Shown: positions 25,714 to 34,611, numbered from the stretch's first letter. The stretch: DNA of 64,000 nucleotides from Streptomyces sp. NBC_01264 (GCF_026340675.1 NZ_JAPEOX010000002.1:372001-436000), one strand, 5' to 3'. Numbers and translations are program-made. Notes: generated from the letters alone by a model not told the origin.

Positions 25714-26988
25714 GTGAGCGAGCGCCTCATCACCCCGCGAAACCGCGGATTCCTCTTCCTCGACTCCCATCCCGCCGGCTGCCGGCGCCTGGTCCGCGAC
25801 GCCTGGGCCTCCGTCCCGCCCCTTCAGGACACCCGGGGAAGCGAAGACGGCCCCGTGGCCCTGATCCTGGGGTCCTCGGCGGGCTACGGGATGGCCGCCA
25901 CCATCGCCGGGCTCGCGCGCACCGGAATCCGGGGCATCGGGGTCTGCCTGGAGAAGGAGCCGGGCCGGCGGACCGCCACGGCCGGCTGGTACCGCACCGC
26001 GGCCCTCGCCGAACTGGCCCGCGAGCACGGTCGCGACATGGTGTTCGTCAACGGCGACGCCTTCGGGGACGACACCAAGGACGAGGTGGCCGCGATCCTG
26101 CGGGAACGGTTCGACGGCCGGCTCGACCACCTCGTCTACGCGGTGGCCGCACCCCGGCGCGCCGACCCCGCGACGGGTCTCGTCCACACCAGCGTGCTCA
26201 AGCCCCTCGGTACGCCCCACCACACGAAGACCCTGGTCTTCGACGCGGAGGGGAACCCGGACGTCCAGGCCGTCTCCATCCCCGCCGCCCAGGGGGACGA
26301 CGTCCAGCAGACGGTCGCCGTCATGGGCGGGCACGACTGGCAGCGCTGGATCGACCACCTCTCCGACCGGCGCCTGCTGGCCGACGGCTTCACCACCACG
26401 GCCCTGTCCTACATCGGCGCGCCGATCACCGAGCGCGTCTACCGGCAGGGAACCATCGGCGCGGCCAAGGCCCATCTCGAGGCCACCGCCCGAAGCCTCG
26501 ACGTCCGCCTGCGCGAGCAGCTGGGCGGTCGGGCACTGATCTCGGTGAACGGCGCGGCCGTCACCCAGTCCTCGACCGCGGTGCCCTCCATCGCCCTCTA
26601 CACGGCGATCCTGCGCGCCGTCATCGGCGAGCGGATGATCTCCCCGATCGGCCAGTTCGTCGAACTCTGGGACCTGCTCACCTCCCGCCGCACGCTTCCG
26701 CTGGACGCCGAGGGCCGGGTGCGGCTGGACACCTGGGAGCTCGACGACGCGGTCCAGGCCGAGCTCAACAGGCGCTGGGACGCCGCCACCACGCAGAACA
26801 TCGCCGGACTCGCCGACCTGGACTGGTTCACCGCCCAGGTACGCCGGTTGTACGGGTTCGCGGCGCCCGGCACGGACTACGGCCAGCCCGTCCGTACCGA
26901 TGTCCCGTGGCCGGAGGCCGAACGCACCGCCGCGCCCCGGTCGGTCCTACTCCCCCGGACGGGAGGGCCGGCGGTACTCAGCGGCTGA
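25714..26988 (+). CDS. fabV: FabV-type trans-2-enoyl-CoA/ACP reductase
   Basis: This 424-residue, NADH-dependent enoyl reductase of the FabV/TER family reduces trans-2-enoyl thioesters. It is longer than FabI-type SDRs. Cofactor motif GSSAGYGMA is near residue 50. The FabV active site Y-x8-K is intact: Tyr243 and Lys252 in VYRQGTIGAAK, with the preceding SYIGAP. GTG 25714 has AGGGAG eight bases upstream, 12 bases after the SDR stop, so the two are one operon. FabV can be triclosan-insensitive and can also act as the last step of a short reductive acyl-CoA route. In this setting it could prepare the acyl chain used by the synthase. Its 3' end overlaps the convergent membrane gene by 11 bases. 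Confidence 0.93.
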   Translation: MSERLITPRNRGFLFLDSHPAGCRRLVRDAWASVPPLQDTRGSEDGPVALILGSSAGYGMAATIAGLARTGIRGIGVCLEKEPGRRTATAGWYRTAALAELAREHGRDMVFVNGDAFGDDTKDEVAAILRERFDGRLDHLVYAVAAPRRADPATGLVHTSVLKPLGTPHHTKTLVFDAEGNPDVQAVSIPAAQGDDVQQTVAVMGGHDWQRWIDHLSDRRLLADGFTTTALSYIGAPITERVYRQGTIGAAKAHLEATARSLDVRLREQLGGRALISVNGAAVTQSSTAVPSIALYTAILRAVIGERMISPIGQFVELWDLLTSRRTLPLDAEGRVRLDTWELDDAVQAELNRRWDAATTQNIAGLADLDWFTAQVRRLYGFAAPGTDYGQPVRTDVPWPEAERTAAPRSVLLPRTGGPAVLSG

Positions 26989-28255
26989 CCCGGCGCAGCC
27001 CCCGCCGGTCGTACACCGTGGTGACCGCCAGGCCGAGCAGCACCGCCGCCACCAGGCCGGCGCCGGTCATCGCCCATGCCCGGGCAAGACCGGCGTCGGC
27101 GCGCGCACCGAAGTAGAGGATGGACCTGACGCCGTCGGTCACCTGCCGCATCGGCTCGAATTCGGCCAGGATCCGGTAGGCGTGGGGGACCGCCTGGATG
27201 GGGACCGTCCCCCCGGATGAGGGCAGGGCCAGGGCGATGAACACCAGCATGGCCACCGGCTGCCCCAGCGCTCCCAAGGCCGAAGTCAGCGCCTGCGCAC
27301 CCACTCCCACCGCGGCGGTGGCACACACGGAGTAGACCCACAGCAGCGGGAGGTGCTGCGCGTCCATGTCGAGGAACCCCACGGTGACGGCCATCAGGAT
27401 CGAGGACGTCACGAACGAAAGACCGACCGTGAAGGCACTGTTGACCAGGAAGGCCCGCCGTCGGCTGATCTCCACCAGCGGCTTGTGCCGACGGAGCGGG
27501 CCGAAGTCGCTGGCGGCGTAGCCCAGTCCGATGTCGGTGCCGCTGCTGACGATCCCGGCGCACAGGAATCCGATGAGCACCAGCAGCAGGGCGTAGTAGA
27601 AGGCCGACAGCCCCATGCCGCTCCGGGTGCCGATGGGATGGCCCACCGACACGGCCACCTCCACCGGATCGGCGAGCAGCAGCCGGGCCGCCGGATCGAC
27701 CGGGCGGCTGCCCCCGGTGCCGGCCGTCGGGGCCGTCAGGGACTCGCCCAGCCGCACGGACGCCTGGCGGGCCGCCTGCTGCATGGCCGTCGAGGCCAGC
27801 GAGGAACCGAGGCTGCCCGCACCCGGGCTGGTGAGGACGTCGATGCGGGGCCGCGCCGACGGTGCGCCGGACTCCACCGCGAGACCGCTCACCCTGGCGG
27901 TGAAGTCGGCGGGCACGGCGAGGATGCCGTAGAGCTTGTCGGAGGCGAGCTGTCGGCGCGCCTCGGCCATGTCGAGCACCCTCCAGTCGACGTGGTGCTC
28001 CGGGTCCGACGCCCGGACGGACTCCACGATGCGCTGCCCGAGCACCTCCGTGTGCCCGGCCGCGCCGCGGTCCTCGCTCACCAGGCCGACCGGGAGGTCC
28101 TTCATGTTGCCGCGCGGGTCGAGGATGCCTCCCATGTAGATCAGCGACAGGAGCAGGGCCAGAACGCTGATCAGGCCCGCCGGCGCGACCCAGAGGGACG
28201 GATGGGTGAGCACCCCGCGCAGCGTGCGGTCGGCGTGCCTGTGCGTGGACGACAT
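26978..28255 (-). CDS. ABC-2-type / YhgE-Pip-like membrane protein
   Basis: This 425-residue protein has a single N-terminal transmembrane helix (about 25-45), a large extracytoplasmic domain (about 50-240) and five or six C-terminal helices. That layout is the ABC-2 permease/YhgE topology. No ATPase gene accompanies it in the window. ATG 28255 has GGAAAG four bases upstream. It converges on the FabV gene with an 11-bp overlap of coding ends. Export of a product of the neighbouring cluster is possible; an MmpL-like or stress role is equally open. Confidence 0.8.
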   Translation of the reverse strand: MSSTHRHADRTLRGVLTHPSLWVAPAGLISVLALLLSLIYMGGILDPRGNMKDLPVGLVSEDRGAAGHTEVLGQRIVESVRASDPEHHVDWRVLDMAEARRQLASDKLYGILAVPADFTARVSGLAVESGAPSARPRIDVLTSPGAGSLGSSLASTAMQQAARQASVRLGESLTAPTAGTGGSRPVDPAARLLLADPVEVAVSVGHPIGTRSGMGLSAFYYALLLVLIGFLCAGIVSSGTDIGLGYAASDFGPLRRHKPLVEISRRRAFLVNSAFTVGLSFVTSSILMAVTVGFLDMDAQHLPLLWVYSVCATAAVGVGAQALTSALGALGQPVAMLVFIALALPSSGGTVPIQAVPHAYRILAEFEPMRQVTDGVRSILYFGARADAGLARAWAMTGAGLVAAVLLGLAVTTVYDRRGLRRVSR

Positions 28256-28332
28256 GTGACTTTCCGGGCCTTTCGAGCAAGGGCGGCGGCGAACGCGGAC
28301 GGTGGACGTCGGCACGCCTGGACGACGTGCGC

Positions 28333-28374
28333 ATGGTCCCCCCTGGCCCGACCTCCGGACATCCCCCTACCGCG
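28333..28374 (-). promoter_or_regulatory. Weak match to the shared promoter architecture
   Basis: On the minus strand GACCAT (28338-28333) is 30.5 bp from the centre of a degenerate GC palindrome (CGCGGTAGGGGG, centre 28368.5). The outer G run matches the other sites but the CCGATCGG core is poor. Confidence 0.3.
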
Positions 28375-28429
28375 GCCGTCGGAGGCCTAGGCCGTCCGGG
28401 TTCGCCGGAGCCGCAGGCTCCTGTCCGGG

Positions 28430-30055
28430 TCAGCCCTCGGCCGCTCGGGCGCTGTGCAGGATCGCCTCCTCGAGGTCCAGCCGGCGTACGAGCAGCCGCA
28501 TGGTCTCGCTGTCGAGCCGGCCCCGGTCCCGCAGGTCCACCAGGGCGCTGCGCTCCTCGGCGAGGAGTTCGCCGGCCAGCCGCCGGTAGGTGGCGTGCGC
28601 CTGTTCGACATCGGGCGACGGCGGTGTTCCGGGCCCTGCCGAGTCCCCGCCCACCGCACGGAGCCTGCGCCCGGGAACACGGCGCAGCCGCTCTTCCAGA
28701 TCGGGCGGCAGGGTGTTGGCGGTGTCGGCCAGGAGTTCGTCGAGCCGGGCGACGGCCGCGCGGGACGCCGCTTCCTGGGCTTCCAGTGCCGCCCTGGCGT
28801 GCTGGTCGGGGTCCGGACCGGGCAGTTTCAGCCGCCGCACCAGGGGGGTGAGGGTCAGCCCCTGAACGAGCAGGGTGGAGATCACGGTGGTGAACGTGAG
28901 GAAGAGGATCAGGCTGCGCGCCGGGAAGGCTTCCTCCTCCCCCGAGGGTCCCGCGACGGTCATCGGCACCGAGAAGGCCACGGCCAGCGAAACCACCCCG
29001 CGCATCCCCGACCAGCCGACCGTCAGAACCGTACGCCAGGTGGTCTCCCGGTCGCGGTTGCGGATCCTTGCGCTGAGCATCCGGGGCAGGAAGGTCGAGC
29101 CGAAGACCCACAGCAGCCGTCCCGCCACGACCAGCAGGAAGACCAGGACCGCGTACCGGGCCAGGCGGCCGGGGCCGTACGGCTCGAGTCCCCCGATCAC
29201 GTGCGGCAACTGCAGACCGATGAGGGCGAAGACCACGGATTCGAGAGCGAAGACCACCATGCGCCAGACGGCGGCTTCCTGGAGACGGGCGGCGAAGTCC
29301 ACCTCCCACGACCGGTGGCCGACGTAGAGGGCGACGACCACCACGGCCAGGACGCCGGAGGCGTGCAGGTGCTCGGCGAGCGCGAAGGCCCCGAACGGCA
29401 CCAGCAGGGACAGGGTGTTGTGCAGCAGGGGCTCCCGGATCCGGCGGCGCATCCATTGGACGGGCAGCATGAGCGCCAGCCCCACGGCCGTTCCGCCCAC
29501 CGCTCCGGTGAGGAACTCCTCGATCCCGCCCATCCAGCCGGCCCCCTCCCCCACGGCCAGCGCGAGCATGACCTTGAACAGGGTGATGGCGGTCGCGTCG
29601 TTGACCAGCGACTCCCCTTCCAGTACCGCGGTGATCCGCGGAGGCAGTCTCAGCCGGCGTGCGATCGCCGTGGCCGCCACCGCGTCGGGCGGTGCGAGAA
29701 CCGCCCCGAGCACGAGGGCCGAGGTCAGAGGAATGTCCGGCACCAGCAGGTGCACGCCGTACCCCACGGCCAGGGAAGCGAAGAGCACGTACCCGACCGC
29801 CAGCCACAGCACCGGCCGGATCGCCGCCACCAGATCCGGGTACGAGGTGCTCGTGGCGGACCCGTACAGCAGTGGGGGGAGCAGCAGCGGGATGACGATC
29901 CCGGGGTCCAGGGCGTAGTGGGGCACACCGGGCAACGCCGTGGCGGCCAGCCCCGCCAGGACCAGCAGCAAGGGTGCGGGCACCGGGCCGCGACGTGCCG
30001 CCGCGCCGATCACCGCGCTTCCCGCGACGAGTGCGATGACGTGCAGAGTGTCCAT
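28430..30055 (-). CDS. Na+/H+ antiporter (CPA1 family)
   Basis: A 541-residue cation/proton antiporter with about 12 transmembrane helices. The helix-5 ion-binding motif is present in GAVLAPPDAVAATAIARR and the following GESLVNDATAITLF is typical of NhaP/CPA1 proteins. SGMRGVVSLAVAFS is the conserved late helix. A cytoplasmic Glu/Arg-rich tail of about 130 residues follows and may be regulatory. ATG 30055 has GAAGG about five bases upstream; the frame is open far upstream but without membrane character. It serves pH and sodium homeostasis. Confidence 0.92.
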   Translation of the reverse strand: MDTLHVIALVAGSAVIGAAARRGPVPAPLLLVLAGLAATALPGVPHYALDPGIVIPLLLPPLLYGSATSTSYPDLVAAIRPVLWLAVGYVLFASLAVGYGVHLLVPDIPLTSALVLGAVLAPPDAVAATAIARRLRLPPRITAVLEGESLVNDATAITLFKVMLALAVGEGAGWMGGIEEFLTGAVGGTAVGLALMLPVQWMRRRIREPLLHNTLSLLVPFGAFALAEHLHASGVLAVVVVALYVGHRSWEVDFAARLQEAAVWRMVVFALESVVFALIGLQLPHVIGGLEPYGPGRLARYAVLVFLLVVAGRLLWVFGSTFLPRMLSARIRNRDRETTWRTVLTVGWSGMRGVVSLAVAFSVPMTVAGPSGEEEAFPARSLILFLTFTTVISTLLVQGLTLTPLVRRLKLPGPDPDQHARAALEAQEAASRAAVARLDELLADTANTLPPDLEERLRRVPGRRLRAVGGDSAGPGTPPSPDVEQAHATYRRLAGELLAEERSALVDLRDRGRLDSETMRLLVRRLDLEEAILHSARAAEG

Positions 30056-30381
30056 GCGTGCCTTCAAGGAGGGAGGGCCGGATGCCCGGTCCGCGCATCT
30101 CGCGGACGGCAGGACGACCTGCTTGAGCTCCGTGCACCGACGCGGACCACAGCCCGGGACAGCGGGCACGGTACGCGGCTCGCCCCGCCCGGCACCTCCG
30201 CCACCGGGCCCCCCGTCAGCACGACCCCGGCGCGCGGAAGGGTCTAGGCCGTGCACCCGATGCGGACAGAGCCGGAATGCGAGATCCGCGTCAAGGGTGC
30301 CTTTCCGCCGTGTCATCGCCACCCCGTACTCTCCCGCTGATCAGGAAGCACACGGGGTGCACGACCAAGCGGGGGCAGTAC
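30056..30381. other. Divergent intergenic region without supported gene
   Basis: This 326-bp region separates the antiporter gene and the small membrane gene at 30382. I see no clear operator or RNA. It is GC-rich with no coding signal. Confidence 0.35.
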
Positions 30382-30546
30382 ATGACATACCGGCGCGCTG
30401 CGATACCGGCATTGGCCGGAGGGCTGCTCCTGGCGGCGCTCCTGTGGTGGGCGGGGGCGAGTGCGGCCGCGCTGCACCTGCCGGGCAGCAGCCGCGTCCT
30501 CGGCATCGGTACGGCCGGCGAGCTCGAACACTGGCTCGCCCCGTGA
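30382..30546 (+). CDS. Small membrane protein (54 residues)
   Basis: MTYRRAAIPALAGGLLLAALLWWAG shows a positively charged start and one transmembrane or signal helix, followed by a short external tail. Its stop (TGA 30544-30546) overlaps the GTG start of the next membrane gene (GTGA), so the two are translationally coupled. It is possibly an accessory subunit of the downstream membrane protein. No family recognised. Confidence 0.65.
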   Translation: MTYRRAAIPALAGGLLLAALLWWAGASAAALHLPGSSRVLGIGTAGELEHWLAP

Positions 30547-31456
30547 CCGGCGACACGGCCCGCTACCTCTCGCTGTACGAGACCGCGGTCCAGATCCGGT
30601 TCGGTGCGGTCTTCGCCTTCTTCGTGCCCGGATCGCTGCTCCTGGTCCGCAGGCTGCCGCCGCTGCGCGGCCGCATGCCGGCGGCGCTGCTCGCCGTCTG
30701 GGCCTGGGGGCTGGTCGCCGGAATGCTGGCGATGGCCGTCTCCGCGCCCTGGCTGATCGCCGGGCAAGGGCACGGGAGCTATCGCTTCCTCCCCCAGGTC
30801 GCGAGTGTGATCTCCTCCGGAGCCCAGGTCCTGGTGGTGGCCGCGCTGCTCGCGGCGACGGTGACGGTGCTCCTGGCGCGGGTCACCGCCAAGGGCGCGG
30901 GCCCGCTGCCACAGGCCCTCGTACCGACGCGCGCGGCCCGGTTGGCCGCCACCGTGGGAACCTCGTTGATCGCCGTGTCGCTGGTGGTCCTGTCGTACCA
31001 GCCCGTCGCCGCCGCCATCCAGGAGGCCTTCACCGGCTCCGGGCTGCTCTCCGAACCCGGCGACCTCCTGCGGCTGTGGCTGCTGCTCGGCGGCTGGGCG
31101 GGTCCGGAGGGCGGCTCGATCGGCAGCTGGCTCCTGTACCGCCTCCCCGACGTGGCGCTGCTCGCCGTGGTGTGGGGGCCCTGCGCAGGCTGCCGGGGCT
31201 GCTCACCCGGGTCACTGGCCCGGCCGTGGTGGTGGGCGCGGTCTGCGCGACCGTCCTGGGTCTGCTGGCGAGCCAGTTGCTGCAGGTGCTGATGGAGGCG
31301 GCCGACTCGGGCGCGCGCTGGGGGGCTCCGCGCCTGTTCGCCGGCCTCGGCAGCGGCGTTCCGGCCGCCCTGACCTGGGGTCTGGTGGCGGGAGTCGCGG
31401 CTGCCGTGACCCTGCGGGTGGTGACGGACCGCACGGCCCGGGCGGAAGGCGCCTGA
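30543..31456 (+). pseudogene. Polytopic membrane protein gene with a one-base frameshift
   Basis: From GTG 30543 the frame encodes several transmembrane helices (VFAFFVPGSLLLVRR, WAWGLVAGMLAMAVSAPWL, VLVVAALLAATVTVLL). At a run of five G at 31174-31178 the frame turns into Cys/Trp-rich nonsense that runs to 31292. In the -1 frame the membrane protein continues cleanly (ALRRLPGLLTRVTGPAVVVGAVCATVLGLLASQLLQ) to TGA 31454-31456. One extra G in the run would give an unbroken product of about 304 residues. The cause is a true frameshift mutation, a sequencing error in the homopolymer, or slippage. The function is unknown; the topology suggests a permease subunit. Confidence 0.78.
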
Positions 31457-31527
31457 CCCGCCTGAACCCGCACACCGATCGCATCGGACGGGCGTGCGTG
31501 GGGTCTGAGTGCGTGCGGTGTCAGCCC

Positions 31528-32235
31528 TCAGGTCGGCATCAGGCCGCTCTGGTACGAGATCGCCACCGCCTGGGCCCGGTCGCGGGCGTCGAGCTTGGCC
31601 AGGATCCGCTTCACGTGGGTCTTGACGGTGGATTCCGCGAGGGAAAGCAGCTCGGCGATCTCCGTGTTGGACAGGCCGTGGGCGACCTGCCGCAGCACTT
31701 CCCGTTCCCGGGCGGTGAGTCGCTCGAGGCGGGTGTCGGCCGGTGCCCGCAGGACCCCTGAGCGCGCGGGTTCGGGCTGAGTGGCGAGCCGGGTCAGGAT
31801 GTCGCGGGTGACGGCCGGATCCAGCACGGCGTGACCTGCCGCGACGGTCCGTACGGCGTCGATGAGGCTTTCGGGGGAGGCGCGTTTGAGGAGGAAGCCG
31901 CTCGCGCCGGCCCGGATCGCGCTCCATACGTATGCGTCGTGGTGGAACGTCGTCAGGACCAGCACCCGGGTCGGCAGACCGGCGGCCACGATCCGCCGGG
32001 TTGCCTCGACCCCGTCGATGCCGGGCATCCGTACCTCCATCAGGACGACGTCGGGGACGAGTTCGTGGCACAGGCGGACGGCCTGGATGCCGTCCGCCGC
32101 CCGCCCGGTCACCTCCAGGCCGTCCTCGGTCCCGAGGATCAGTTCGAGGCCGGCCTGGAGCAGGGCGTCGTCGTCGGCCACCACGATCTTGATCCGGCGC
32201 TCGTCGTCGGCCGCTGCCCCGACGTACCGGGTCAT
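31528..32235 (-). CDS. NarL-type response regulator with Glu at the phosphorylation site
   Basis: This 235-residue protein has a receiver domain plus LuxR-type DNA-binding domain (LTAREREVLRQVAHGLSNTEIAELLSLAESTVKTHVKRILAKL). The acidic pocket ADDDALLQ is normal. The usual phospho-acceptor Asp is Glu67 (DVVLMEVRMPG; codon GAG at 32037-32035). A Glu at this site often mimics phosphorylation, so the regulator may be active without its kinase. ATG 32235 overlaps the TGA of the kinase gene by four bases. Confidence 0.94.
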   Translation of the reverse strand: MTRYVGAAADDERRIKIVVADDDALLQAGLELILGTEDGLEVTGRAADGIQAVRLCHELVPDVVLMEVRMPGIDGVEATRRIVAAGLPTRVLVLTTFHHDAYVWSAIRAGASGFLLKRASPESLIDAVRTVAAGHAVLDPAVTRDILTRLATQPEPARSGVLRAPADTRLERLTAREREVLRQVAHGLSNTEIAELLSLAESTVKTHVKRILAKLDARDRAQAVAISYQSGLMPT

Positions 32236-33392
32236 CGGACCGGGAGCGAGACGTGCAGGCGGAACCCGCCCTGCTCGCCCTGCCCGTGCTCGAGTCTGCC
32301 GCCCAGGATCGACACGCGTTCGGCGATGCCGAGCAGACCTCGTCCGGGCTCGTAGCCGTTGGCCGCGCCCTGGCCGTCGTCGCTCACCTCTATGTCGAGG
32401 CGGTCCCCCATCCGGCGGACGGTCACGTCGGCGGATCCGGCACGGGCGTGCTTGACCGTGTTGGTGAGCGCCTCCTGCACGATCCGGTACGCCGACATGT
32501 CGATGCTGCTGGGGAGTTCCTCCCGGCCCGGATCCACCTGCGCCGCCACGCTGATCCCGGCCTGCGCCATCCGATCCGTGAGACGGCTCAGGTCGCCGAG
32601 CTTCGGCTGGGATCCGCCCGGCGCGGCGCGGCGCAACAGGCCCAGGACCCGGTCGAGTTCCTCCAGTGCCTCGCGGCCGGAGTCCTCCAGTTGCCCGAGC
32701 ACCTCGCGGGCGCGCTCCGGATCGCGGTCGAGCAGCCGCCGGGTGGCACCGGCCTGAATGAGCATCACATTGACGGTGTGGCCGACGAGGTCGTGCAGCT
32801 CACGAGCCATCCGGGCGCGCTCCCCCGCGATCACCTCCTCGCGAAGCCGGAGCTGGGTCGCGTCGCGTTCCTCCAGGCGCCGCGCGGCGCCGAAGCCGAT
32901 GGCCCAGACGAGGAGCCACAGGAAGAGCACCCCGGCCGGCACCACGGACCAGCCGTCGCGTTCCTCCTGTCCGGTGAAGTAGGCGATCATCCCGAGGAAC
33001 GCGGCGAACGGACCGGTCCAGGCCCGGGTGCGGCTCGCGTGCAGGCCGAGGGAGTACAGGCCGATCAGGTTCGCGTACGGGGAGAGCGGGTTCTCCAGAC
33101 CTCCGAGCGCTTCGACGGACAGGGCCGCGGTACCCACCAGGTACGAGGCCAGCGGCGCGGTCCTGCGGCAGGCCAGCGGTCCGGCGACCGCCGCGGCGAA
33201 CATGACGGTGCGCGCCGTGCTCGTGTCCGCCCCTGCGGCCGGCCCCAGTCGCTCGACGAGGATGACGGCGAAGAAGGCCGCGGCGAGTACGGCGTCCGCG
33301 ACGGCGGGGCGGGCGAGCAGCGGCCGTCCCGTCGGCATCCGCCACGTACGGGGCGGCCACCACGTGCTCAGGTGGTGCGCGGATCGGCGCAT
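32232..33392 (-). CDS. Sensor histidine kinase (HisKA_3)
   Basis: A 386-residue membrane kinase coupled to the regulator downstream (ATGA overlap). Five to six transmembrane helices occupy about residues 25-175. The phospho-acceptor motif is ARELHDLVGHTVNVMLIQAGATRRLL, followed by an ATPase domain with YRIVQEALTNTVKHA (N box), SDDGQGAANGYEPGRGLLGI (G boxes). ATG 33392 was chosen because upstream codons look noncoding and GGAAGG lies 11 bases before it. Because the partner regulator lacks the phosphorylatable Asp, the kinase may act on another regulator or serve as a modulator. Confidence 0.93.
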   Translation of the reverse strand: MRRSAHHLSTWWPPRTWRMPTGRPLLARPAVADAVLAAAFFAVILVERLGPAAGADTSTARTVMFAAAVAGPLACRRTAPLASYLVGTAALSVEALGGLENPLSPYANLIGLYSLGLHASRTRAWTGPFAAFLGMIAYFTGQEERDGWSVVPAGVLFLWLLVWAIGFGAARRLEERDATQLRLREEVIAGERARMARELHDLVGHTVNVMLIQAGATRRLLDRDPERAREVLGQLEDSGREALEELDRVLGLLRRAAPGGSQPKLGDLSRLTDRMAQAGISVAAQVDPGREELPSSIDMSAYRIVQEALTNTVKHARAGSADVTVRRMGDRLDIEVSDDGQGAANGYEPGRGLLGIAERVSILGGRLEHGQGEQGGFRLHVSLPVR

Positions 33393-33558
33393 CGCTGCCA
33401 GGTCCTTCCAGCCGGGGCGGGCTCCGGAAGCCCGCCCCTGAAGGCGGCTGTCCCCCTTTGCCCTGTTGCCCGAACGGTAGCCGCGGAACGCGGCGGCGCG
33501 CATCGTCCCTGTGGGGTACGCGGCCCCCGGACAGCCCCCTTCCGGGGTCCGCCGGGTG

Positions 33559-33601
33559 CCCCCGGCAGGGGACGCGGCCGAGGCGGCTCCCTTCCTAGCG
33601 T
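33559..33601 (+). promoter_or_regulatory. Shared-architecture promoter, variant core
   Basis: CCCC-GGCA-GGGG (33560-33571, centre 33565.5) with TAGCGT at 33596-33601, spacing 30.5 bp. The -10 context CCTAGCGTG equals that at 11.95 kb. The core differs from CCGATCGG. Gene start GTG 33637 lies 36 bases after the hexamer. Confidence 0.5.
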
Positions 33602-33636
33602 GGCGAGCACCGACCGCACCCGCTCCTGGAGGACCC

Positions 33637-34602
33637 GTGAACCGCTCACCGGCCGTGTCGCGATGGCATCGCCCACTCATGCTGAACTCCGCGCTGATGT
33701 TCGCCATTTCGCTGCTCTGCGCCGTCGCCGCGCTGCTCGACGACCGTCGGCTCCTGGGTGACTCGCTGTGGTTCAAACCGATGAAGTTCGGCGTGGCCTT
33801 CGGCATCTATGGAGTCACGCTCGCCTGGCTCCTGAGCAGGCTCGACAAGGGGAGGCGGGTGGGCTGGTGGACCGGCAGCGTCATGGCGGTTGCCGGGGTG
33901 ATCGACGTCTGCGCCGTCGTCTACGCCGCCGCCCACGGCACCTACAGCCACTTCAACGAGAACACCGACGCCGTCGCCCGGAATGTGGCCGCCGCCTTCT
34001 CGATCGGCGTCATGCCGCTCCTCGTGGCCACCCTGGTCATCGCGACGCTGGTGCTGTTCCAGTCCGGCACCGACCGGGCACTCACCGTCGCCCTGGGCGC
34101 GGGGCTCGCGCTCGCTGCCGCCGGGATGGCCGTGGCGCTCTGGCTCAGCACGCTCTCCGGTGAGCCCCGTACGGTCGCGGACGCGGCCGGTGACCCGGTC
34201 GTGCTGAGCGGCGCTCACGGGATCGGCGATCCTGACGGGCGGGGGATGCCGCTCACCGGCTGGAGCCTGACCGGCGGAGACCTCCGCGTACCGCACCTCG
34301 TCGGCATGCACGCCATCCACGTCCTGCTGCTGCTCGTCGCCGTGATGCACCTGCACGGGACCCTCTCTCGCCGGCGGCTCGACGACCGGGCCAGGACCCT
34401 GATCGTCTGCGCGTTCGCGTGCTGGTACACGGGGTTGTTCGCCGTACTCACCTGGCAGGCACGACGCGGCCAGTCCGTGGCGCACCCGGACCGGCAGACG
34501 CTGGTCGCCCTCGCCGCGGTGACCCTGCTGACCCTCGCCGTCACCGCCCTCGCCCTCGCCCTCACCACACGGCGTACGAGGGTGCCGGTGGCTCAGAGGT
34601 GA
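33637..34602 (+). CDS. Unknown polytopic membrane protein
   Basis: About 321 residues and seven or eight transmembrane helices (for example LMFAISLLCAVAALL, FGVAFGIYGVTLAWLLS, VMAVAGVIDVCAVVYAAAHG, LLLLVAVMHLHGTL). Polar residues within helices (WFKPMKFGVAF, THSHFNE-like GTYSHFNENTD) resemble the Streptomyces protein family of this type with no known function. GTG 33637 has TGGAGGA three to nine bases upstream. It appears monocistronic and converges with the MFS gene ten bases away. Confidence 0.82.
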   Translation: MNRSPAVSRWHRPLMLNSALMFAISLLCAVAALLDDRRLLGDSLWFKPMKFGVAFGIYGVTLAWLLSRLDKGRRVGWWTGSVMAVAGVIDVCAVVYAAAHGTYSHFNENTDAVARNVAAAFSIGVMPLLVATLVIATLVLFQSGTDRALTVALGAGLALAAAGMAVALWLSTLSGEPRTVADAAGDPVVLSGAHGIGDPDGRGMPLTGWSLTGGDLRVPHLVGMHAIHVLLLLVAVMHLHGTLSRRRLDDRARTLIVCAFACWYTGLFAVLTWQARRGQSVAHPDRQTLVALAAVTLLTLAVTALALALTTRRTRVPVAQR

Positions 34603-34611
34603 CCCCGCGGT

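Noticed and set aside
26877..30137. Minus-strand frame of over 1000 codons across the membrane protein and antiporter genes
   Set aside because: It reads the same strand as the two real genes in another frame and is Arg/Pro-rich; the real frames have clear membrane topology and motifs.
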